Source of the DNA: an uncultured Clostridia bacterium
Lineage (GTDB): Bacteria > Bacillota > Clostridia > Christensenellales > UBA1242
Assembly (NCBI GenBank): GCA_934747775.1
Contig: CAKVHA010000001.1
Span: forward strand, 124,001 to 188,000
Length of the DNA stretch: 64,000 bases
Direction: 5' to 3'
Below are positions 49,974 through 61,900 of the stretch, one piece after another. Under the pieces are notes generated by a model. That model worked only from the letters and a program-made list of their open reading frames with translations, was not told where the DNA came from and ran no database searches. The position numbers and the translations under genes were made by a program. The number at the start of each line of letters is the position of its first letter. Position 1 is the first letter of the stretch.

Positions 49974-52900
49974 ATGAAAAAAGGAAAAAAATTATTCTCA
50001 TACATTCTAATCGCATTAAGCGCCGTTTTTTGCATAGGCTCGCTTAACCTATCCCCAAAATCCCGCGTTAGTGCTGATGGCGATGTTATTTATAAAACAT
50101 ATGAGACAAGCGCTTTGAGAGAAGGCGATTTTATCGAGTTTGGCGAATATCCGCAAAGAAAAGTTGCAGAATTGAGTAATGAGGATATTAATACGCTTAA
50201 CCAATCGGCTAATTTCGACACAGAAGATCGTTCGGGCTATTATGTTGCAAAAACAACCCAAAAACTAGGCTCCAACATAGCTGGAACGGATAGTAATGGA
50301 AACAATATTATCGCTGGTCATAAATACCATTTGTTTACTGTTAATGGTAGTTATGGGGAAAAATATCCAGCAGAAGCCATTATTGATAAACCTTCAAGTG
50401 GTGGATATACTTATAGAAAGATGGAAGATGCTGCTGGTGTTAACGGCACCTTAGACCCAAGAAAGTATGTAATAGATCATTTTAATTCTGATGATCATTA
50501 TGCTCAAGCGTATCAATCATCAAATAATGGCTACATTACTTCAAAGACTTATTTGTTTGAAGTACAACCTTTAACTTGGAAAGTTGTAAAAGCTAATTCC
50601 GACGTTTATACTTTGGTTTGTACATCGGTTATTGATGCTATGGACTTCAACTTGTATGATAGTAACGGCTCTATGTGGGCGTATAGTTATGTTAGAAACT
50701 ATTTAAATAATGATAGCCGTGGTAAATATCCTATCTTAGTTAGAATAAATAATGACTCGGATGGTAATCTACAAAAGTATCGCGGTAATTCTAAATTGGA
50801 TGAAAGAACTTATTTAAACTGGCTTGACTACGGAGATAGTTCTGTTCAAATAGGAAGTGGAGCAAAACCGGTATGGATAGGAGAAGACGGGTGGTGGATT
50901 TTTACTACTAATTATTATACAGCTAATTCGACCGAAAATTCCAGAAACTCCAAACTTATAGATGCTTCTACCTTACAAGGTGATCGTAAGGGCTTTATTG
51001 ACAAGGCTTTTAGCAAACAAGAAAAAGATCTTTTGCAAACAAGCAGTACTGAAAGTCGAGGCACGAGTCCAAGTAAAAATTATGAGATAGATAAGATTAC
51101 GGTAAATGATAAAGTAAAACTTGTTGGTGTAAACAATTTAAAATCATCAAACTTTATATTGAATAACGGAAAATATTACTCGGACTATGCTGCAGCTAAT
51201 GGTTTTGTTTATAATTTTAATAATAGTACTTCTTTGACTACGTATAACAACGGGAGAAAAACTGGAAATTCTAGCGATCATAAATATGGTTATATTTGGA
51301 CTTTGGGTAGTGATGGTTCGTCGGATGCTGGCAAGCAGTTTTCAACAGATTGGTATGAAGATTATTTTTGTACTGTACACAATGTAAGAGATGTTGCACA
51401 AATTAATTTATCCAATGCTTCTATTACAAATATTAATGCTTATAATAATTTAGATAAAGAAGGTACGAAAGAGTCATATTTAAAGAAGAATGCATATAGT
51501 GTAAATAGTATGGATCAGTCTTATGGTATTGTTCCACAAATTGAAATAAAGTTAACAAAAGACAATCAATATTTGATTGACAAAGTAAATACGGCAACAC
51601 CAAACGAAGAATACTCAAATGACGGTTCTATGGCTGCAAATAGAAATTTTGCTGTTGGTGTTTATGATAAAGACACAAATTTGAATGTTTCAGTTTCATA
51701 TAATAAAGTTACACAAGCAGTAAATACAACTGCAAATGGAAGTACTTACACATACACAATAACAGGTTATGTTAGCGGCTCTAACATTGATATGAAAGAG
51801 TACTTTTATAGATTTTCTTTAGCTACTGAAACACCAACTGCAGCAAATGTTGTTTATTCCTATGCAACTATTGGTGAAGAGACTAGTAATGGGTATCCTT
51901 TTACGGTAAAACTAACATGGGATAAAGAGCCAAATAGAAATACAGAACTTTCATGTTTTATGGTTTCTAAAGATATGAAAACTATGTATAAAGTAGAGAA
52001 TGTAAAGAGTGGTTCTTTAAGTAATTTGTATAGGGAAGTAATTTTTAAAGAAATAGAATTAAGTGATACATTGGATGAAAATAACAAACCGATTGTATTA
52101 GAAAAAGTGATCAGAACCATTCCGCTATATTATGGTATGTCATTTGATTTGCCTGAATTAGGTGGGGTGTCTGGTAGTGTAGCAAATTACTGGTTTGCAG
52201 ATAAAGATAAAGCAGTAGCTTATATAGAAAACGCAGCACCAAATCCAGAGGGTGCAAAATCTGGAACGATTGATAGTGGTAATGGTTTATATCCTAACGA
52301 TGCTACTGTTACATTTTATTGTGCAGCTGGTGAATTAAAATATAGTGTTAAAGTTGATAGTGCAAGCAGTAGTTCCGGCAAGACATTTAATGGTCATTAT
52401 TATTTAATGAACCTTAATAATAAACAAGCCATTTATCCGCAACAAAATAGTATGGAGATTTTGAATAAAGACCTTAGCACATCTTATTCTACATATAGTT
52501 TTAAAGTAGTTATAAAATATCCTTATGTTAAAGGTTATGCAAGCACTTTCTTAACAGAAACTAATGGTGTGCTTGGCTTTAAATTAGATGAAAACGAAAA
52601 ACCTTTACTATACAACAATTTAAAAATATATGTTGGCGAAACTGTTAGTGATGAAGGTTTACTAGGAACAACCAAAACCACTGATGGAAGCAAAGCTTAT
52701 TACGAAATTTCTGGTTTTGGTTACACTAAATTTAATGATACCAGTACAAATAAGGAATTATATTTTAATGTATTAATTAATGATATAAGTGGAGCTTATG
52801 GTGCTAAAAACTTCCTAGTTTCGTTTACAGAAACAAAAGATTCTGAAGACTCATATAGTATTGAATTTGATACTGCTGCTTATAACGACACTAACAATGA

Positions 52901-55900
52901 CCATATTTATTTCAAAAATGGTGAAAGTGAAAAGGATTATAGCAAAAAAATAGATGGCATTGGATATGGAACATCTAAATCGGTGGATTTAGCATTTGAT
53001 GCTGGTTATTATCTAAAATCAGGTTACAAAAATGCCGCTGGTGAATTACAAAAAGAACGAACATCTTCTTCAGATGTATTTGGATATTATGTTCCACGAA
53101 TGGATTTCACATATTCTGGACTAGTACTTGATGCTAATGGATATAGATATGCAGACGATCCAAATGCTAAATATGGCTCAGGCACTGGTGTTTTTGCTGG
53201 TCAAAGAGTAAGAATAGATAAAACTGGTGCTGGGATTTCATTTGATGAATATGGCAACCGTAGTTATACATATGGTAATGCTACTGCTACAAAAACAGAT
53301 TATGGTTATAAATTAGAAGACGATAATAAATTTGTAGGCGTATATACTTTAAAATTTAGCTATAGTGGTTCAGCAAACAATGAACTAGTATTTGACTTGA
53401 CAAAAATTGGTTCTGGAATTGAGCAGATTACAATTGGAGAGGGTGATAATACTGTATCCGTATATAGAGGATTCTTTACAACTGATGGCGCAGGTGCTGA
53501 TGGGGTTACGAAATGGACTTTAGTAGATACAAATACAACCAATGCAAAAGTTTTTGGTATTGCCCTAGAAAATTATGACAAAGTTAGACTATATATAAGC
53601 AATGATGAAAACAATTTAGCAGCTAGCAATAGTGTTGCCGCACCTATATCTACATTTACAGATATTTATTCAACTGAAGGTGAAGGCAATAGCGCAAGAT
53701 CGTTAAAAGTAAATGTTAAGTATGCAATAAAAACACCATCTGGCGAATATCAGAAGGTAATAGATAATAATGGTAATCCAGGTGGGTTGACATACTTAGA
53801 ACATGATATCTCAACATTATATGGTTATAAGGGTAAATTATACAGTATAATTCCTGGTACAACTTCTGAAGGAAGTGTGAAAGCTGATGATGTTTATTTG
53901 ACTGTTGTTAGTACTGGAAAAACATATAGACCTTGGCTTGAACATGTTAATAATATTAATGCAAACGTGGCAGGAGCAGATAGTAACAGATTTAAATCCT
54001 TAGCGTTAAATGCAACAAATGTTACTACTGCAACTACAGGTGTTACTTCTAATAACCCTAAATATTGGGAAGGCAGTAAAGTATGGTTTGTAACAAATGG
54101 TAGCGAAACCCAACAGGTTGTTCAATATACTAATGGTAAACCAGTTAATCCAAAAACTGGTACAGTTATTGATATTGATAATGACAAGTTTAGAAGTTCA
54201 TACATTATGGAATTAGATAATAATTGGACTTTGTTCTCTATTGACGCAATAGATGTTACAATTGTTTACGATACAACAAACAACGACATTCAAATTAACT
54301 ACACATTCGATTATGTTGCCAGTGATATTAAATTTGGTTTTGTTGGTGTATCAACATATGACTACGCTATTCAATTTGTATCTAAAATAAATGAAACTGA
54401 TGTTGTTGGTGTAGTTGGATATGTTAACCAAGGTACTGGATTCCAAGATTCGTCAAAAATTGGCTCATTAAGTAATTTGGGTTCAAAAACAGCTTTGATT
54501 AGCGAAATTGGTAAAAACAACATAAAAACATATCTTACTGGCGATGTTATAAGTTCAACTAGTGAGATTGATGCTAACGTAACAATATTTGTTCCTATTA
54601 TTGCTAATAACGGCGGAACATCAACTCCTTATTACCATGTTCCAAAATGGACTAATATTGATAAGACTTACACAACAAAAATTGAAAATACAATTTATAA
54701 AGTTTATAAGTTAACACAAAGCAGTACAGAAAAAGATAATTACATTTACATTTTGGTACTAGAAGGTACTGATCCTGGCGTAAGCAATTTCTTAGGTGGT
54801 GCTAATGAGATTGTGGGATACAAGTTTAATAATAGTGATTACTATAATATATATACAGATAACACTAAAACAACAAAAATAAAAATGGGAACTGGTGAAA
54901 ATGCTGGTAAAATCGTTTATACAGATTCAGAAGGCATGTCAACAGTTAGTGATAAAACATATTTAACTGCTGATGAAATTAAAAATTTATACTTTGAATT
55001 TAAAGCAAGCAATGCAACAATTAAATTTTATGCTGTATATGAAACTTGTACTGTAAACGTTTCAGTTTCTGGCTGGCAAAAAGAAGATGATACTACAGAT
55101 CCTGCAGTTCCAGAATTCTACGACTTGATTGCTGCTACAAGCAATGACGAAAAGAGTAAGTTTGATTTCTCTCCTGCTGGATATAGCATAAAAAATGTTA
55201 AATTTGCTACTGAATCAAACATTGATTTTGGAACATTAGGTCTTAACACTATTGCTCTTAATAATGGCAACACAAAACCTTATGTTACAGGTTTAATTGG
55301 TTATTTTAGAAAAACGGCTTACGATGCTAATGACAACATTATTCAAGTGGAAGGCAGTGGATACAAAGTTAGTTCGGGGCTTGAAATGCAATACATTAAT
55401 GGTCAAGCAATGTATTACAAGCAAACACCTGAAGGTATTAAAAAATATTATGCTGTTAAGGTTAATAGTGAAGGCTATGTAGAAAACATTTATACTTACA
55501 AATTGGTTGAGGCCGACACGAAGTTTATGCGCACAAATGTTGAGCTATACACTTTGTTTGGAATTAACCATTATGAAGTGGTGGCAACGGTTGTTGGCGA
55601 TACACAATCGGCCGCTATTGAGCAAGCATCGGTTCCACAAGACCTAATGATTGGTACGCTTACTGGAACAAATGTGGAAATTATCTATAAAATGAATAGG
55701 TCTTATACACAATCTGTTCCGCTAATTTCAGTAAAAGACGGCGCAAATAGTTATCTACAAATTGGCAACCTAAACGAAACTAAAAACGGCTACACAGCAG
55801 TTAGCGTTGACGAAAACGGCAAGGTTGATTTTGGTGTTGACGGCGATTACGTTGTTGAGTACATCGAAAGTGCTAATGTATATAAGGTTATTATTGATGC

Positions 55901-58900
55901 TCAAAAATTTACTAGCAACCTAACCGCATCTCTTGGTTCGGTTAACAACGGAAAAATTGAAGGCAACGGTCAAGAATTTGTAATCAACAAATACAATGTA
56001 AGCTTTACAGTTCCTGCCGAAAGCGACACAAATATGGACAACGTAGGCGACTTTGAGTATGGTGAAGCAAGCGGTATGGACAGTGTAGTTCACAACGGAC
56101 AAGCAATACTAACATTTAAGTTGGGCAAAGCTTATGATTACAAAAAGCTACAATTTGCTATTTGGGCAAGCAAAGACACAACCGTAAATGGCAGTCAATT
56201 AGAACCAGAAAATGTAGTAAATATAGTATCTCTAGATTCGTTACAAGGTGGCAGCGGAAGTACAAAAATATCTGTTAACGGTGAAGAAATTACTGTCACA
56301 ATTAACTATGATGCAACCGTAGGCCAATACACATTTACGATTACATCGGTTACTCACGCTGTTAGTGTTCATTTGGAAAAAATAGACAGCAGTAGCAATG
56401 CTCTTAAAACATTCACATACACTGTTGATTATGACCATAATATTAAAGGTTCTGATTCCAACAACTTGGCTTATACTGTTTACAAGAGTGTAGTAGAAAC
56501 AAATGGCACAGGAGAAGTAAACACTAAAAAATATACCTTAAACTACAATACTAGCCTAAGATATACAATTGATGTTGCAGAAGGTTATAGTCAATCTACT
56601 CCTATGTTTGTACTATCTGGAAAGGGTGTTGTAAGATATTTTGTTCCAGTTTGGTTGTTTGGAGAGCAAAACACTACCATTACATTATTAGGCGATAATT
56701 GCGATATTAGTTACAATAACACTAGTGGCGAGTATACTTACAGACACAGCGGTATGACTTATACTGTTAGTTGTGTAAAAGGTGCCGCTGCTACAGGAAC
56801 TAAACCAGCTGAACCTGATAAGTGGACTTACACTGTTACAAGCGGAACAAATGTTGAAACATACATTGTTAAAATTGGTCAAAACAGACAATATAGTCTT
56901 ACAATGAACGCAGAAAAAGATTGGGAATATCTATATGCCGCTGTGTACAGACTTGTGGACACTGACAAAACGACCATAACAACTGGTAAAGAGAAAAATC
57001 CCAACTTTTACCAACAATCATTTAAAGAAAACTCTTTTGATGATACAAAAATTACTGCAACCATAGAAAAAGGCAATGTTGCATATGGTTCGGCAAACAC
57101 AATTACGTACACTGTAAAAGGTGGCTATTCACACAACTTGCCAGTTATCACAATAAATGGCGTACCATACTATATCCCTAATATGGGCGATAGAAATGTG
57201 TTTGGCGAAACAAATGAAAGTTATGGGTTGGTTAAAGAAAGTTCTAATAAGTGGACTTATGAATACAAAGTAGGCGAAGAAGTAAAAGCCACATACTATG
57301 TTACGGCAAGTACTTCTGATGGACAATATGTATTTAATTACTACACAACAATAAATGAAATTAATGTTAAGATATTAACATTAACTATTGATGTAAAAAA
57401 TAAAGAAAACACTGTTGTTAGCACAGATACAAAATATGTAACTGCAGCCGACGGCACAACGGTAGTTGTTACATCAAAAGATAGATTCCAAGGCGATATT
57501 ACATATACTTATAGCGTTCTACAATTCTATACAGATAATATTGAGTTGTCTGAAGCGGAAAACAAAAACACATTTGCTGAAAACAAATATTTAGTTGTTT
57601 TGTCAAAACGTGTTTTGGAAGGCATTACTGGCAATAGCTTTAAATACAAAGGTCAAGGCGATATGAAAGACGCCAGCGATAACACATTTGTAATTATTGT
57701 TGGGAAAGATGCAACTAACGGATACAAATTTATGGATCCATTAGCAACAAACACCGAAATCACAAAACAAGAAGGTTACTACTATAATAGCTATGTTTGG
57801 ACAGATGCTAATAGCACTCAAGGTACTGTGATTAAGGATCTTACCCTTATTAGAAAATTAGGCGAAGCATTAACTCATTTGCCAGATGAAAATAGCACTT
57901 GGGAAAGCGAAGGTGTAACATATAAATATTATGAAAACAAAGGTGTAATTGATAAAACTATACTTGCTGTTGAACAAAATGGTGTTACTACGAATAAGTA
58001 CAAATTTACTAAACAATGGGGTTCTTCTGTTAGTGATAATAATGGTGTATCGTTTAACAGTAGCGGATTAACTAGCAGTGAAATAACAGGACACATTCAG
58101 TTGTTTGCAACATTCTGTGAAAATGCTTACAGAGTAAAAGTGGGCAACTTGCCTACAGCTACAGGCACTTATGCAAAATTTGGTGCGTTGTTCACTACTA
58201 TAAAGGGTGGTACTTCTGAAGAGGCTAGTTCGGCAACTTCAGAACTAATGAGCTTCACAAAAACCAAAAACTTGACCTTATCTTACAGAGTTTATGCTGC
58301 TTACGATCAAACCGAACCTGTATTTAACCTTGTAGGTTTGTATGGAGACATAGTATTGTTAATGCCAAAAACAATTGGCTATGAAGATGCTGCGGTTACA
58401 TATCAATATCAAAAGCAAGATGGTGTTGCATATACCGTTACCGTAATTAGAGATGCTAGCAACAGTAACAAATACACATATTCTGTTACTGCAAACGGCA
58501 AGGAAGTTTCATTTACACTTACAATTACTAAGAGCAATATAAACAGAGTAGGCGCAAGTCAAATATCTATAAATTACCAGATTGTATTTAATAATGAGTT
58601 TATGGGATTAAACAACGCCGACGAAGTTGTTGTTAACATCTACCCAGCTACACATTACGAAGAAAACGATGCAGTGGTGAAAAACATTAATGAAGTTTCT
58701 AATACTAATAGCGCATACAATGTTTCAAATATTGAAAACAATTTAACACTAAATAGATACGCCATTAATTACTACGATATGTTGTTGGAAAACAAAGCAG
58801 TAATTAGTAAAACAGCATTTGGCAATGACGCTTTATTTGACGGCATTCTTGCGTTGTATAACAATATTAACAATACAGAAGAAGCTACAGTTGGTTCTAT

Positions 58901-61900
58901 AGAACTAACTAAAGTTACTGTTTCTAATAAAAAATATATTATCTGCCAAAATGGTGGCACAACAACATATTACACCAATGTTACAGCTGTAGGATTAAAC
59001 GAATTAATCCCTGGCAAAAATATTGATTCTACTTATGAAAACACAAACTTTGACACAACAACATTCTACATTACTGGCAAAACTGGTACTAAGAAAATAG
59101 TTCACGGTGAAAACTATGTAGACCAAGTTAAAGCTACTTCAATTAATGCTGTTCGTGGTTACGACAGTATGAATGGCACAAACTATTGTTGGTCAGACGG
59201 TAAAAACGAAATCACTACAGGTAGTGCAAACTTATATGACAATATGGTTGTTTACCCAGTTTATAAAGAAAAAGGTGTAACAATAAACTTTGGCAGTACA
59301 GTATATCTAGTAGGCGACAATACATTAGACTTTAATCAAAGTCCTAATCAATTTGCAAAAGTAAGTGGTCCTAGCACTAGCACATCTGTTAAATTTACAC
59401 AAGAAAGAACATTTACTGTTACTGTTAATGAAATATATAGTAAAACAGAAATTGATTTCAGTATTGCTGGTGACTCTAATGCAATTGTTAAAGTATCTTA
59501 TGTAGATAATTCTACAGCTAATGGTATGCAAAAGGTTTATACTGTTAAAGTATCCTATGTTTACTCTACAGAAAGCCTACTTCTTAAGATTTCTGCTAAA
59601 AACGCAAAGATTACAACTAACAACTACCAAGTTATTTTGATTACCCCTACTAAGTTTGAGTATGCAACTCAAGCTGGTGTAAAAGAAGCTGGCGCATCAA
59701 TTGCGGCGGAGATTTTAGGAGAAACTAATTCAGTTACAATTGTACACGGCAGTAAAGTAAGCACAACCGATGCTGCTAATTCTGCATTGTTAAGTAAGTC
59801 TAATGGAATTAGCCTTGAAGGTTGGACATTCGCAGGCTGGTATGTTCCTAGAAACTGGTCGCAATATGCTGACATTGTAAATAAATATCTAAATGAAAAC
59901 AAAGACAGTATTTTAGATTCTACTTTATTTAACAATATTAAAGATGGCTTTGGTACAATTACGACCAACACATCTACTACTGGTTACAGTAGATTTGCTA
60001 CATTAGGTACAAACGCATTAGTTTATACTGGTGAAACAGCAATTACACACGATACTATTTTAATTGCGGGCTTTACTCGTAATCAAATACAAGTTAAAAT
60101 TTACAATACTGTACAAGAAAACGACTACTTTGGCTTTATTGATAAAGCAAGCAATATTGTGAATAAAGACGCATTAACTCAAGGTAGCGATTACCTTGTA
60201 AAAACCATTCCTTACGGAACATTTATAGCAAGTCCTTATGATGAAATGACTAACGCTCGTATTGTTCCTGCAACTGAAGCATTTACTAGAAACACAACAG
60301 AAAATGAGTGTTTCTATTTAGATAATAAAGGTGAATCAACTACATTTACTCCTACATCTAAAATAATTAAAGAAGATATCGAAATTTATGTTGGTTATAC
60401 AAGAAAAGCATTTACTATAAATTTTGAGTATAAAGATAGCAGCGGTAGCACACAAAGAATTACTATAGAAAATGTTAAGTACGGCACAAAAATATCCAAT
60501 ATTGACAATGAAGAATTAAAGACAATTATTGATCCAAAAACAAAGAAACTAATTAATAAGTCGGCACCAGAAACTGGTAAACACTTTGTTAGATGGATTT
60601 ATCAAACAACAATAGTTGATGAAAATTATGTTGTAACAAGAACTGCAACTTTTAGCGAAGTGTTTGATTACAATCAATTTAAGATCAGCTTTGACACAAC
60701 TAATATTGACAGCATTGTTTACAATGTTGGTGATACCGTAGGTTCTGCTAATATTAACGAAGTTCAATGGGTTGACAACAAACTTGTATTGGGTTACAAC
60801 AAAGCATTAGTGCTTGCATTAAATCCTTCTACAGGTTATGGCAAAGGTGGCAATTATACTGCCAAACTTACCTTTAACGGCAACAAGGTTGATTTGGATG
60901 ATACTAAGCTTATAATTGGAAACGACGGAACAATAACTATTATGCAAGGTGTGCTTGGCAATTCTGAGTATGTAGACGGCGCTGAATTTACACTAGTAAT
61001 TGAAGCTAATATTAACAACTATTCTGTTACGATTGCTGGCGACAACTCAATAGTATGTGAAGGCAAAACCTATAATAAGGACGGTAATGCTTGGTTCTAT
61101 CAAGATGATAATACTAATCCTGTAATTAAAATCACAGCAGCAAATGCGGACTACAATACTGATTTCATTATGACAGTTAGTGTTTTCAGATCTTATAATC
61201 AAAAGAGCGTGTTTGTGTTTAAGGTTTACAATGGTAATAACAGCGAAGATTATAGAATAGTTACTGTTGATAATAGTAACCTTATGACACTATCGGAAGA
61301 CCATAATCGTTTTATAGGAACAATTAACCTAGGTGTAGCAACTGATGATCTTACTGTTGAATTGGTTTCTAAAATAGACGACAAAGAAACTAAGATTATT
61401 AATAACGACTACTATATTAAATTTGTTGTTAAAATTGGTAATGACAAAAATGGCTGGAAAGAAGAGTTGTTAACTGGCACCGGTTATGTGGGTATTATGG
61501 CTAGCGAAGGCAATAATCATAAAATTGAAAAAGCTATAATTCCTAGCGCTGCAGACCTTAGCGTAGAACGCACAACTGATCCAAGCTGGTGCGAAATGAT
61601 TAGCAATGGCTGGCTGATGAAGAAAGGCGGCGGCGTATTTACAGCCGAAGAGTGGAATGCTATTGACTGGACTAATATGAACACAATCTTAGAAAGTGCT
61701 TATATTGGCGATGCTACTACATCTATAGAGTTTACAAAAGATACTACATTGTACATTGTATATATGATTAAAACCATCGATGTAGAAGTTACTCCTGTTT
61801 CTGATGATGTTAAAACAAAAGGCAGCTTTAGTGCTCCTGAAACAGCTAACAAGCGTGACCCAGAAGCAAAAACAACCGTTGGTTTTGGCGAATATACATT